Shown: positions 35,507 through 47,447, counted from the first letter of the stretch. The stretch is 64,000 nt of DNA from Gigantopelta aegis (GCF_016097555.1 NC_054708.1:2318558-2382557), one strand, 5' to 3'. The notes: generated by a model not told the origin, from the letters alone. Program-made: numbers and translations.

Positions 35507-35995
35507 TAAATAGTGGTTGATTCCATGAATCTCTATTGTTCGTCTATAGGAGGACTGCCACTCCAGAGGATATTCTTTATTGGATGTTTCACCCACTTGT
35601 ATCGCCACAAAGAGGACTGCCAATACCGAGGATATCCTTTACTGGAAATTTCACCCACTTGCATCGCCACAAAGACGACTGCCACTCCAGAGGAAAACCT
35701 TGACTGGAGATTTCACCCCTTGTATCGCAACAAAGAGGACTGCCAATACCGAGGATATCCTTTACTGGAGATTTCACCCCTTATATCGCAACAAAGAGGA
35801 CTGCCAATACCGAGGATATCATTTACTGGAGATTTCACCCCTTGTATCGCCACAAAGAGGACTGCCAATACCGAGGATATTCTTTACTGGATGTTTGACC
35901 CCTTATATCGCCACAAAGAGGACTGCCAATACCGAGGATATCCTTTACTGGATGTTTCACCCTTTGCATGGCCACAAAGAGGACTGTCACTCTCA
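35507..35995 (+). repeat. 61-bp minisatellite, about 7 copies
   Basis: Unit contains CAAAGAGGACTGCCAATACC, GAGGATATCCTTTACTGGAG, ATTTCACCCC and TTATATCGC. Its 5' flank (TAGTGGTTGATT, TAGGAGGACTGCCACTCC) has an inverted copy at 38757-38872. Open frames of 147-162 codons follow from the repeat. Confidence 0.9.
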
Positions 35996-35999
35996 GATT

Positions 36000-36779
36000 A
36001 GTTTACCGCACGGAGCTCATTAGAAACAGTATAGTTGTGATGACATGCACTCACGAATCACTGTCATAACTGCATATCCATTGCTGCTATTCAGAAGGTG
36101 TAACATATGTGGCGACAGCGGGTTTTCTCTCTAGACTAGGTTTCACAGTTACGTATCAAAAGTTAGTTTGTTTTGCTTAACGACACCACTAGAGCACATT
36201 GATCAATTAATCATCGGCTATTGGATTTCAACAATGACAGACCAAGGCCAATTGAGGCCAATTGTCCAAACGTTAGTTAGCTTAACCAGTGGTAACACAA
36301 ATTAAAAAATCACGGACTGAATGAATACAACAATAATTGAAAACATACGTTGAAACATCATTAGAACGACCAAATGTATCTGACTAACCCAGAGTAACAA
36401 CAGGGACCAGTTTGCGGTAGTTTGAATATGTACTGATGTGTCATTTCCTTTCCTTTCTAGCACGATTCATTTAAATAAATTATTTATTTGTTAATAATAT
36501 GTATGCGTAATGACACCCCCACACAAAGAAGAAACGGCTATTGGGTGACAAATTAAACGTAAACGACGATCAATATGAATACAAAACACCTAACATTATC
36601 AATAAACCAGTCTAAACAGCTGTGAAATATTCCTGAACAAGAATCCTATATATCGGCCTATAGAGCGCCGCTATTTAATTTACACTTTTGTCAGTAGTAG
36701 ATAATTGATTAATTTGTAAAGACCACCTAATGTTAATTTTTAATTTACATTTGAAAAATTTAATAAAGTTTAAAACTTT
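36000..36779. other. Intergenic with SINE tail pieces
   Basis: Reverse SINE type A tail at 36167-36232 (TTAACGACACCACTAGAGCA ... TCGGCTATTGG) and a weaker one at 36508-36555. No gene seen. Confidence 0.5.
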
Positions 36780-37904
36780 CAAAAATCTCTCTCTATTAGT
36801 TTGTGAAAACTGCCCCAGAGAATCATAGTACCAAGTTTCAGAACCATTCCATCAAAACTCTAGACGATAGTTTTAAATTTTCAATGTTGCTCTGCTAGTT
36901 TGTCTAGTTTGTGCAGACTGCCACAGAGAATACTTTTACTCTTTCAGAACCATCCAATCAAAACTCTAAAAACAAGATATACTTTTAAATGTTCAATGTC
37001 AAATTCCTATTTAAATACGAAATATATATTAGTTTGCGAAGACTGACCCTGAGAATATTTATAATAAGGTTCATAACTATTTAATAAAAACTCTTGGAGA
37101 AGATAGACATTAAATGTCTATTTAAAAGGTTTAACTTTAATACAGAAATTCACAATTTAAAAATTTCTTAAATATCTCTCTATTAGTTTGTGAAGAATAT
37201 CCCTGAGAATCTTAAAACCAAGTTTCAGAACTATTCTAATAAAAATTCTAGGTGTAGACAGACGTTTACATTTTCAATGTTAACTTTTTATTTAACATGT
37301 TTGAATTTAATAAAAAATAAAAAGTAACATTTTTCTAAATATCTCTGTTAATTTGTGGCGACTACCCCTGAGAATACTTATACTAAGGTTCAGATATATG
37401 CAATCGAAACTGTAGGAGAAGATAGACTTTTAAAATATTCAATGTTAAATTTCTAATTAAAACCTGTAAATTTAATTTAAAAAAAACACACAAAAATATA
37501 TATATAGCTTTATTGGTTTGTGGAAACTACCCCAAGAATGCTAACACTAAGTTTCATAACTATCGACTCATAACTGTTATGTAGGAGAAGATAGACTTTT
37601 AAATTTTCAATGATCAATTTCTATTTAAAATATATAAATTTAATAAAAAATCACAAATTCAAATTTCAAAAATTTCTCTCTACTAGTTTGTAAAGACTGC
37701 CTCTCAGAATCGTAAAACCAAGTGTCAGAATATCCGATCAAAACTCTAGAAGAAGACTGACATTTAAATTTTTAATTTAAATAATAAAATGTTTTTTAGT
37801 ACAATTTCAAACATTCCAGAATCTCTCTTTATTAGTTTGTGAAGTGTTTCTCAGATGATCATTGTACCAAGTTTCAGAACAATTCAGTTAAAACTGTAGG
37901 GGAA
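36780..37904 (+). repeat. Degenerate array, about 8 units of 110-175 bp
   Basis: Landmarks TATTAGTTTGTGAAGACTGC, CCAAGTTTCAGAAC, AAAACTCTAG and AGACTTTTAAATTTTCAATG recur near 36790, 36905, 37030, 37175, 37345, 37505, 37685 and 37825. Units are strongly diverged, so the array is old. Confidence 0.85.
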
Positions 37905-37985
37905 GAATGAATGAATGAATGAATGTTTAACGACACCCCAGCACGAAAAACACATCGGCTATTGGTTGTCAAACTATGGTAAATG
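37905..37985 (-). mobile_element. SINE tail with (GAAT)n
   Basis: GAATGAATGAATGAATGAAT then GTTTAACGACACCCCAGCAC and the CATCGGCTATTGG core, reverse orientation. Confidence 0.8.
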
Positions 37986-38214
37986 CAAACAGTAAGTGAT
38001 GGACAACATCAATATTACAATTCAAGAGGTAAACTAAAACACGGTGTAAAGAACTGTGCAGAAATACAAATATCACAGAAATACAAATATCACAGATATA
38101 CAAATATCACAGATAGGTAAAATTAACATTTATAATAAAAGTCAGTATCATAAAGAAATTGCAATAAAAGTTTGGGATGGAATCAAAATGATTTAATCAC
38201 GTTTCTTCTACCAA

Positions 38215-38560
38215 ATATATATTTCATTATCAGTGGACAAAGTGTTATATATTGATATATTTACAAGTTCATTTGTTCAGCAAAAAGACACTGGTCTCCA
38301 AACTAAGCTGTATGACAAAAGGGATGACTTCAACTTTCCAAATAGAAAATTTCCTCTTTATATCGAGAAATATACCTTCTGCTCCAGCGTTTTGGTGTAT
38401 CAACTTCTAAGATACCTTAGGGCATGCTCATTATATGCAGATTTCAAACGCCATATTATTTTGGCACGGTTGTTCCATCAAGGTTATGATGTCTAGTGAC
38501 TCCTGATGGCATTGGAAACGTTTTATGGTGGAAGCTATATCTACTTAATACAATGCATTG
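38215..38560 (+). pseudogene. C-terminal fragment of a retroelement RT polyprotein
   Basis: Reads TGLQTKLYDKRDDFNFPNRK, then VYQLLRYLRACSLYADFKRH and LFHQGYDV, a stop, then in frame LLMALETFYGG. The LYDKRDDFNF...QL-RYARAC...L--QGY...FYGR series is the tail found after reverse transcriptase in a widespread animal retroelement family that I recognise but cannot name to clade. Internal stops at 38494 and 38497 show decay. Confidence 0.6.
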
Positions 38561-38756
38561 CTAACCAAAACAATGATGACTGATGTTATTTCATATTTGA
38601 ACTTAGGTGAAAGTCTTGCACATTTATTTTTTCAACGTTTTAGAGGAAGTAACGAAGTTGATAGCTGTGATGGCAGTACTCATGTGGGATAGGATATGCC
38701 CACCTTTCGCGAACACTTGATGTTATCATTGTTTTCAAAGTAGTCCAGAAGTGTGG

Positions 38757-38872
38757 GTGGCAGTCCTCTTTGTAGGTGCAAAAGGAATATGTTGCCCAGT
38801 AGAGAATCTCCTAGGGAGTGGCTGTCCTCCTATCAACGAGGCACTAGATATACAATCAACCACTATTTTGCC
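38757..38872 (-). repeat. Inverted copy of the 61-bp array flank
   Basis: Minus strand reads AAATAGTGGTTGATT, GATAGGAGGACAGCCACTCC and ACAAAGAGGACTGCC in the same order as 35507-35625. Confidence 0.75.
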
Positions 38873-39130
38873 AAATGCCCATTCGACTCTGCATTGTGCG
38901 GAGATACGGTCTTCAACATGAATAACACTTTTGTCGTTCAAATTTAAAAAACCCCAACACATTATGTACAAAATAATTGTTCAAAGGGAAACAAACAGAT
39001 ACACCACTGATACTGTTATAAAACAAATTCGTTGTCACACTTAAAATTAATCCATATGCAGTTTAAATTAAGCTTTAATTGTTCAAAATAATTACCTAAT
39101 AATTTCAGGAATAGGTATAAACTGTTTTAA

Positions 39131-39499
39131 AAGGGACATTCCCGAGTTTGCTGCAATTTTTAAGATGTTATCGACTAACAGACACTTTGTAACGACTGTA
39201 ATTACATATCAAATATATTTGTCTGCATAAAATATTAGTGGCTGTAAACGTGTTTCTGATCGTTCTAATATTTGTACAAGGTTAAATTTCATTTTATTTC
39301 CTAAATTCGTACGTACGAACTTATTTGAAGACACAATCCAGTTTGGGTTTTTTACAAATATTAAGACGACCAGAAACACATTGACTATACAGACATTGAT
39401 ATTCTAAACAAGAAAATATATTTAATATGTACGTTTAATCGTAAAAATATTGTATTAGTCTGAAACATCTTACAACGCAGCAAACTCAGGAATGTTCCT
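39131..39499. mobile_element. 369-bp TTAA fold-back MITE
   Basis: TTAA at 39127-39130 and 39500-39503. Ends AAGGGACATTCCCGAGTTTG (left) and AGGAACATTCCTGAGTTTGC (right, reverse complement); pairing continues for most of each half. The centre has CGTACGTACG. No ORF. Confidence 0.8.
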
Positions 39500-39770
39500 T
39501 TAAAGTACAGATAAGGTTAAAACGTATTCCTGTCTCGAGAAAAGGGTGTACACCAAGGTGATATGTAGTAATTTACATTATTTTATAATCAAAATCAAGT
39601 GCCATGTTTTATTTCCTATTTAAAGAATGTAAACGTGCTACATATCAGCGACCACGCGTTATCCAACTGGTTCATGGTGACTGAACACCAGTCGTAATTC
39701 ATTCGTTGAAAAGAGATGCAAACTCCAGCTTGGCGTTTGATGTGAATTAATATAGAAATAAACGCATAGT

Positions 39771-39774
<4 letters not shown>

Positions 39775-39836
<62 letters not shown>
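39775..39836 (+). repeat. (AT)n microsatellite
   Basis: About 31 AT units. Confidence 0.97.
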
Positions 39837-39838
<2 letters not shown>

Positions 39839-40904
39839 ATATACGACTTTGGTATTCGTCTATTTCATAAGAAACTATTTTTTAAATATCTAGCTGGAAA
39901 GGTAGGTGACATGCATGTTGCATTATATTTACATGTAAGTCTACCAACGTGTATATATTATTAACTTTCTAATATCGTTGAAATATTATTATCGATAGAA
40001 TAGCAAATCAACACTCTCCAAATGAAGTCAAATGAAATCAACTCAAGACCAGCTGTGCATTGTCTAAGAATAAAAAACTCTTCCCCATGTCCATTCTGTT
40101 GTTTTTCTCATATCTGCATACAGTTTTGTTGTGTCAAATCTACGTAAACAAACTGTCAATCAGTTACCCCGAGAAACAAGTCGCATGACATATTTACGCT
40201 TTCTGTTATTTTCGGATGCATGTTATTTTAGCAACACTTTAACACATACACATCGCTTATGATGCAAATATCTACAAAGTGGGCGACCTTTAACAACCCT
40301 TGTTCAATTCACAATTGTACTGTATCTGCTACATGATCTAAAGTGTTTACTAAAACGTCCACGTGGCTCAGTGCTACATTTAAATCCATTTAGGCCCATC
40401 CTCGTAAACTGGGGGAAGATGCTTTGTGGCAGCCGTCGCTTGGAGATCTCGTTGACAGGGTCTGAAATAAGTGTAATCACCCGCCCGTGATGCTATCACC
40501 ACAAGGTGGCGCAGTGCCCCGGGAGGGTCTGGCCCGACTGACGAGCGGGCGTCAGCCATGCATGACGTTCGAGTTCACACCTGGAATGATAACCACACCT
40601 ATTGCACCGTGTTCGTCTTAAACCGAGTCACCTGTGGGGTGAATATATGGTTTTAAAAATGCGGTAATTTTGAAGAACATTCAAACAGTGCAACACCAAA
40701 ATAAATATTGATACAAACGGGAAAATATGTTCAGATGCCAACGATACGCAGTCTGTAAGAAAAATAATTTAAAAAAATATTTCAGAATGGATATTAAAAT
40801 AAAGAAAGTTAATATCAGTGGCTTTCGCATTACTTTCATGTAATTATTAAGATTTTTAATAATCACAACTCCAGTAATTTTGAACTTGTAGTAGCACTTT
40901 AACA
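39837..40904. other. Intergenic, nothing firm
   Basis: GGTGGCGCAGTGCCCCGGGA at 40505 is tRNA-head-like but I cannot extend it to a SINE. Open frame 40681-40905 has no motif. Confidence 0.35.
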
Positions 40905-41173
40905 ACTAGTTATTCAAATTTCGTTTCATCATGTAGAACAACAAATAAACAATAACAAACTCGAGTGTGTTTTAACATGTAGCATAACAACAACCATATT
41001 GACATTTCTAATAAACAATAACAAACTCGACCGTATTTTAACCTGTAGCATAACAACAACCATATTGAGATTTCTAATAAACAATAACAAACTCGACTCT
41101 GTTTTAACATGTAGCATAACAACAACCATATTGAGATTTCTAATAAACAATAACAAACTCGAGTGTGTTTTAA
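40905..41173 (+). repeat. 66-bp array, left part
   Basis: CAATAACAAACTCGA recurs at 66-bp steps (41017, 41083, 41149), with TAACATGTAGCATAACAACA and ACCATATTGAGATTTCTAAT. It continues at 43339 beyond the inserted element. Confidence 0.9.
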
Positions 41174-41440
41174 AGGAAACATGACACGAGACCATATTAT
41201 AGCTCATTTTAAAAGAAAAATGATATAAAAATAATATACAAATAACTTTATAAGAATAAAATACGTGTAGTTAACTTAAAATGAAGAAATTGCGCTAACC
41301 AGTATCAAAGTACGATTTATGCATATTTCTTCGTGAGCGTTCGGAAAAAAAGGGAAGTGACGTCAGAGCCGCTGTACTCTTCCATTGTTGTTAACTGTTT
41401 ATATATGGAGTAAGGGGCTTACGATCTTTTCAGTCCAACA

Positions 41441-41605
41441 GTGCCGTACTGCGCGGCCTTCGGGTGTAAAAATAAACAGTTTAAACGATCGGGATTGTCT
41501 TTTTATGGTTTTCCAAAGGATTGTATCCGAAGAAAGACGCGTGTATTTTATCGCAAAAGAAAAGATTGGACACCAACACCGCATAGTACTTTGGTGTCCG
41601 CCTAA
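41441..41605 (+). pseudogene. THAP zinc finger, broken
   Basis: 54 codons. Seen: PYCAAFGCKN (first Cys pair), LSFYGFPKD, RKRKDWTPTPHST. These match THAP order C-x2-4-C ... F-FP ... W-P ... C-x2-H. The final C-x2-H is lost: the frame ends in TAA, while a one-base shift reads CPPNYSPEPERYPE, which looks like the expected continuation without the His. The first codon is GTG where ATG would be expected. So: site-specific DNA-binding N-terminus of a transposase, inactive here. Confidence 0.7.
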
Positions 41606-42873
41606 TTACAGCCCGGAGCCCGAACGTTACCCGGAGACAAAAACAGTACTCGGTTGCGAATGCCGAGGTGTACATTTGTACATATTTGGCACAAAGATAC
41701 ACCTCAGCATGATGTATTTATATATGTTAAAACAAAAATGTTGAATTTTTTATTTATTTATTTTTTTGGAAAAAAAAAAAAGATTTTTCATGTTAGGGCT
41801 GTAGGCCTACATAACAAAATCTGTATTCACCGTCCGAAGAAGGAAACGTCAATAAGTAATTAAATATGGCATATACAAACATGGGATTTGGCATGAGGAT
41901 ACATCTCAGTACGATGTATTTAATATGTTTTTTTAAAAAATGTGTAGAAAACAATAATAATTTTAAATAATGTTTTTAATCTTCGGGCGGAATACGTTAC
42001 AAAAACGTTCCTCATCGCCCGAAGCCCCAAAGCAACACGAAGTTCAATACAAAAAACCCCACTACTGTCGGTGTCGAAATAACTATTATGTTTCATCCAC
42101 GGGCTGACTTGAGAATCGGAGTGTTGTTTTAGTTAATTGATCCTTTCTTTCCGTGGCCTGCACATGTGATTCCTGATTGGCAGGTGTATATTGCAGGGTA
42201 TCGACCAGGTAAGTGATTACCACGGTCTAGACATGCGTACAAAATACGTGCCATTTTTTTTAAGATTACAGGGTATTGTGGCGTAACCTGTCGCGACTAT
42301 AGTACAATGTTAATGGACATTATTAGCCGCCCTGCTTCATTACTGTAAATAATGCTGTAAAACCCTTGATTAAGTAGACTTTCCCATCTAAAATTACAAA
42401 ACTGACCAATTACGTAGTACCAAAGAAAAGAAAATTATCACTTGGGTATCGTGAGTGGTCGTTTTTACTCTAACGCACCCTACCAATAGGCCTAATAATA
42501 TGCTACTTTTTTTATGAGAGAAAAAATACTATAACCCCATTTCGTTCTATTGATGCAAATAGAAATATATTTAGTTTAAAAGTTGATTATACTCTCAAGT
42601 CATTTATGTTGTTTTACAAGCCAGGTTAATGAAAGTGAAGCGCCTTGTCGTAAATTAGAGCGTTTGTTTACACTGTGCATACAGATTTCATTATGTACAG
42701 CCCGAACATAAAAAATGCGATATTTTCTAAAAAAAAAAAAAAAAAAAAAAATGTTTGTCCTACATTTATATTTTTTACATATTTAAATACATCATATCGA
42801 GGTGTATCTTTATGCTAAATATGAACAGTATACACCTCGGCATTAGCATCCGAGTTTTGGTTTTGTCTCCGGG

Positions 42874-43056
42874 TTACTTTCGGGCTCCGGGCTGTAAATT
42901 GGTCGACCGGTCTGGTCTGGCACCATCAGTTTCTCCACCCTCCGACTCGCTATCCGTTTTTTCTTCAGTATCACTGTTGTAAGTAAATGTGTGTCTTTCT
43001 TCATTTACTAACAGCTTATATTGATACGGCAAAACGTTTTGCGAACGAACACTCAT
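42874..43056 (-). CDS. Short acidic ORF inside the THAP element
   Basis: 60 codons, MSVRSQNVLPYQYKLLVNEE then a Ser/Glu/Asp-rich stretch (NSDTEEKTDSESEGGETDG). The PYQY-then-acidic layout recalls the start of P2X7-tail-like proteins common in mollusc genomes; that link is a guess. It runs inward from the right end, opposite to the THAP frame. Confidence 0.35.
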   Translation of the reverse strand: MSVRSQNVLPYQYKLLVNEERHTFTYNSDTEEKTDSESEGGETDGARPDRSTNLQPGARK

Positions 43057-43338
43057 TGTTTTGGTAAGCTGTGCAAGTCTTAGATTCTTTATGAGTGGTA
43101 CGGACTAATGCTTTTAAGTGTAAGGCTTCAGATCAAGCGACGCGTCTCTGACGTCAGGGACCTCGTGATTGCCCTGCTCATTAAAGATCGGCAATTTCCG
43201 CTAAGAGCTCGTATCTGGGGTTCTTTTATGGAGATATTTTAAGTAATTAATTTTTTATATTTTTTTTTTTTAGGTGATTCAATTTATAATTAACTGTACA
43301 TGGTTGGTGCCAAATATGGTTTACGTGACATGTTTCCT

Positions 43339-43840
43339 TTAACATGTAGCATAACAACAACCATATTGTAGACCTTCAACACGAAATTAATCAGATGTCT
43401 AATAAGGAATGACAACTCGAAAGGTATTAACATAAAATTTCAACAAATAATTATTCAAAGTTCTAATAAAAATGACAGCCTGGGTATTTGTGAACCTGCA
43501 GAACTTGAACAACTATTAGGTATTCAAATGTCTAATAGGTAATGCCAACTGGGAAGTTTTAAAAATAGTTTCTAATCTACAATGCCAATTCAATACTTGT
43601 GAACATCAACAAATGCAACAACGGGTGCTTTTGAGCAAACAGTTATTCAGAGTTTTAAATAATATTTTAAAACGGGATACCTCCGTTGTGAGATATATTG
43701 TTTTTTCCCCCAGATATTTAGTTCCCACAGAAATAAGAGAGAAATATAATTTAGCTTTCAACATACAACTTCTCTAATTCTCGTGGCCACACAGAACTTC
43801 GAGAAAGTAAACGTAGAATAACACGTATTTTGATGTCATG
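43339..43840 (+). repeat. 66-bp array, right part, then diverged units
   Basis: AACATGTAGCATAACAACAA at 43341 continues the split array; later units (TTCAAATGTCTAATAGGTAA and similar) are degenerate and fade by about 43650. Confidence 0.75.
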
Positions 43841-43849
43841 AAAGCACCT

Positions 43850-44130
43850 TTACACGTAACTACCGACAATGTATGTGGTACAGCAAATTGTGGAGTGATA
43901 TCACAAAACCACTTTTACACGTAACTACCGACAATGTATGTGGTACAGCAAATTGTGGAGTGATATCACGAAACCACTTTTACGCGTAACTACCGACAAT
44001 GTATGTGGTACAGCAAGCTGTGGAGTGATATCACGAAACCACTTTTACACAACTACCGACAATGTATGTGGTACAGCAAGTTGTGGAGTGATATCACGAA
44101 ACCACTTTTACACGTGACTACCGACAGGGA
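43850..44130 (+). repeat. About 65-bp array, 4-5 copies
   Basis: TACCGACAATGTATGTGGTA, CAGCAAATTGTGGAGTGATA, TCACGAAACCACTTTTACAC. A further partial copy follows the SINE at 44358-44395. Confidence 0.9.
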
Positions 44131-44357
44131 AGGAAATGTTTTATATAACGACGCACTCAACACATTTTATTTACGGTTATATGGCGGCAGACATATGGGT
44201 AAGGGCCACACAGATATTTAGAGAGGAAACCTGCTGTCGCCACTTAATGGCCTACTCTTTTTCGATTAACAGCAAGTGATCTTTCATATGCGCCATCCCA
44301 AAGACAGGTAGTACATACCACGGCCTTCGATATACCAGTCGTGGTGCACAGGCTTAA
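44129..44357 (-). mobile_element. SINE type B inserted in the 65-bp array
   Basis: Reverse: GGAAGGAAATGTTTTATATA, ACGACGCACTCAACACATTT, then the shared body GCCATCCCAAAGACAGG and GATATACCAGTCGTGGTGCA. Array sequence TACCGACA lies on both sides. Confidence 0.8.
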
Positions 44358-44395
44358 CTACCGACAATGTATGTGGTACAGCAAGTTGTAGAGAT

Positions 44396-46502
44396 CAGTC
44401 AGTTCTCAATCTATTACATTTCACACATAACTAAAATAATATGTTAATGTAAAATGTGCTTAAATTTTCAAAAGTATAACTTGTCTCCAAGCATATAAAA
44501 ACTGCGAACAATTTGAAGGAAACTGTAGACATGAATGTTGGTAGTATTACAGGAAAAACGAAAAATATGTCTATCCGTCAATAACTCATAATACTCATTT
44601 TGTTTTATCCCCTGTAACTTTCAAATCAGAAGAAGTATGTGTATCTTTCGTAAACACCAAGAAAGTGGTTTATGGGACTACAGCTGTATAACCATAACAG
44701 ATTCACACTATTGTAGGTTTATTGGGTTTATTATATTAATTTAGTTTTCATAGTAACCTGGCTAAACGCACGTGGTCAATATTTTGGCCCAAATAAATCA
44801 CCTAAAACTAAATCGTCAAGTCACCATCAGTGTTTTTCTAAAGATAGTGTTTAAATGAAGAAACAAAAATCTATTTAAAAAACGATCAATCTCATTGAAT
44901 AATTATGATTTTCAACAACACGGTGCAACGTTTAGACTATTATAAGCACACATATTTCGATAAAAATGTGAAGCTATTAATAACACAAAGAGGTGTTCTG
45001 GTTAATTGGTTTTGAAGAAAACAAGTCCAGACACGTCACAATCCCATACGTTTTGATCACATATGATTTACAAACGCTGTTCGAGTGAATTTTAACGATG
45101 AACAAAATCGCAAGCTTTGTATGCTTTGTAAAGCCACAAACAAATGCCTTTTGTAGCAATAAGAAAACTATGCAAACTATATACTGGCCTTTAATTAATT
45201 TACTTGAGTATATTAAGTTTAATTTCTTTAAGGAGAAAGAAGAGGGCATTACTATTGTCCGTGTTACGACAGTCAGGGCGGTTAAAAGTTACACTTTAAG
45301 TGTTTATTGTGGCAAGGGTGATTTTATTGAAGCACCTCCCACTAGGCCGCTTTTAATGTTATGTCGTACGAACAGGCAACAATATGTCGTACGAACAGGC
45401 AACAAAGTTAGCGCTGTTCTGCTAGGGACGGTCATGTAGCGCTGAAAACACTAAACCCCATTTGTGGTATAAGATATATAATAGCCGCCAAGAAGTTAGG
45501 TATTTATGTATTGTAATACGACTTTGATATGACAATGACTGAAACAGGATGGGGTGTTGTCCATTTCGGTCTGTTTGAAAAGAGTAAACCCCATTTGTTG
45601 TATAAGATATCAATAATGCCAACAAGTTAGTTACTATTCTAAAAATAGTATTCATCTTCAGGGCGCATTATTATTAATAACATTGGGGTTATTCTTCTCC
45701 AAATATGTAGGGCCGTTTTACACTCGTGTGGGGTTTGGCGCGATGCAGGCGCGGAACTCTGAAAGCGGAGGCATCAAAAAGTCCATTCTATTGTTATTAG
45801 TACCAGCCTTATCCTACGAGTGACGAGGGTTTTGGTAATCGCGCACGCGCACGCACGCACGCTCGCTCGCACAGCTTCAAAACCCGCGCATGTGGGAAAC
45901 GACCCAAAACCAGGCTGCGTTCAGCAAGCCGTGTTTCGCTATTTAACGTTTGCATCCTATTTTGACTGGTTGCAGAAGTGATGATTCAGTTTTAATGTCT
46001 AGCGTAAAAACCGGTCTAGCGTGCGTTGGCCGCCAACGGCTGACTGAACTTACCCTGTCTCCTTAGTTATAAAGTCAAACCCTTTTATTATACCCAGCCA
46101 CGTAATTGACAGAAAGCGTTACCATGGCGCACCAACCATTTTTACGTCACAAACACGTGTGTTTTACACAGCAAGAGGAAGTATTGCCAAGACGTTTGTA
46201 GTGATTCTGATGTACAGTAAAAGTTGACTTCTTCTTTATGACATTTTTAAGTTGGAGACTTACCTGCTGTGTTATGATCCACGCATTTTCCACTTTATGT
46301 ATTTAGGTTATGCCGGTGACATTTCGTATAAAGTAGGCAATGTGAAATGGGATATTTAGAAAAATTTGATTTCTTTCTTAACATTTTAATGAGGTTTTTA
46401 TGTTTAAGTGTACTGTATTACGATGGAATGCATGACATGTTTTTATCTTAAAGTGTCTTATGGTACGCTGAGTTTTGCAACAAAATTTAAATTTAATATA
46501 TA
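44396..46502. other. Intergenic, nothing recognised as coding
   Basis: Short duplications only: ATGTCGTACGAACAGGCAAC twice at 45360-45403, and AAACCCCATTTGTGGTATAA with a near copy at 45586. Longest frame 113 codons (45098-45439) has no motif. Confidence 0.4.
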
Positions 46503-46504
46503 TA

Positions 46505-47141
46505 CAGTCAAACCTGTCTTAAGTAGCCACACATGGGAGTAGATAAAAGTGGCCGCTTAAGACAGGTAGCCACTGATTACAGGTTGTGACATATAGTCTT
46601 ATTATGTTGTCGTTTCTTGTTTTAGCGTATGTACTGCTAATTAATGGATGAGTGCTTGACAGTTTACTATAAATAAACTTTTGACATGTCGCCTCCTTCA
46701 GGAAAAACTGCATCTGGAATGTATTAAATTAACCGTTCTCAACCAGTTTGTTTTCTCTTTCCATTTGATTATTGAATTCCTACTTCATGCGGTGTATTGT
46801 CATAGTAAGTGAATCTACAAATGTCAAGCGTACCCAGCCCAGAGGCAAGTAGATGCTTCCCATAGTCATGTTGGGACTGAATGGGCACTAGTATTCCTGA
46901 AGGAATGAAGATCGGTTATTTGCTGCACATTATCGCTGTTGTTAAATATCCCTTTTATATAACAGTAAACTTTTACTGTGGCCGCTTAATACAGGTATTT
47001 TATCTGATTTGGGTGGCCGCTGGCCGCGTTAGACAGGTGACCGCTTATTACAGGTGCATTTACGTTATAAATCGTTTGGGAGGGAAAGGCCGCTTAAGGC
47101 AGGTTACCGCTGAATACAGGTGGCCGCTAGGACAGGTTTGA

Positions 47142-47144
<3 letters not shown>
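46505..47144. mobile_element. Mariner-like MITE, CAGTCAAACCTGTC termini
   Basis: 640 bp flanked by TA on both sides. Left CAGTCAAACCTGTCTTAAGT; right reverse complement CAGTCAAACCTGTCCTAGCG. Several internal copies of GTGGCCGCTTAAGACAGGT-like units (46550, 46980, 47035, 47085, 47120). No transposase. An AT microsatellite starts at its right end. Confidence 0.75.

Positions 47145-47191
<47 letters not shown>
47145..47191 (+). repeat. (AT)n microsatellite
   Basis: Directly abuts the MITE's TA target site. Confidence 0.97.
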
Positions 47192-47194
<3 letters not shown>

Positions 47195-47447
47195 TGTCAC
47201 TGAACATTTTTGGATTGTGTATGTATATTTGTTGTTATTGCTAGATCGGTTTGTGTGGTATAATTCAATGTAATACAGTTTTCACAATGTACTGCGGACC
47301 CCCCCCCCCCCACACACACACACACACGCACATATCACTACCACCACCATCACCACCATCACCACCACCACAAACACTGTAAAGGTGCCTAGTCCTAACA
47401 AACCAACAGTCGGTATCTCTGGTTGTAGTTCACACTCTCTCGATACG
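47192..47447. repeat. (AC)n and (CCA)n microsatellites
   Basis: C-run and (AC)n at 47299-47330, then CACCACCATCACCACC units to 47370. Confidence 0.8.

Larger units (their letters stand above)
41174..43338 (+). mobile_element. THAP-domain DNA transposon with TTAA duplications (Kolobok-like)
   Basis: 2,165 bp inserted in the 66-bp array. TTAA at 41170-41173 and 43339-43342; excising the element with one TTAA gives the uninterrupted array sequence GTGTTTTAACATGTAGC. Ends AGGAAACATGACACG and, reverse complement, AGGAAACATGTCACG; similarity continues to about 27 bp. It encodes a broken THAP zinc finger (41441-41605). Kolobok elements are known to combine TTAA target sites with THAP domains; piggyBac shares TTAA but not THAP. 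Internally, 41597-41770 is repeated in inverse at 42740-42907 and partly at 41875-41940. Confidence 0.75.

Noticed and set aside
35513..36023. 162- and 147-codon frames with a repeated peptide
   Set aside because: Frames follow a 61-bp tandem repeat and shift between frames; no family match.
41385..41744. 119-codon plus-strand ORF as an intact gene
   Set aside because: It is in a different frame from the THAP finger over most of its length; only the end appears to be the shifted continuation.
45098..45439. 113-codon ORF
   Set aside because: No motif, no splice support and includes a local duplication.
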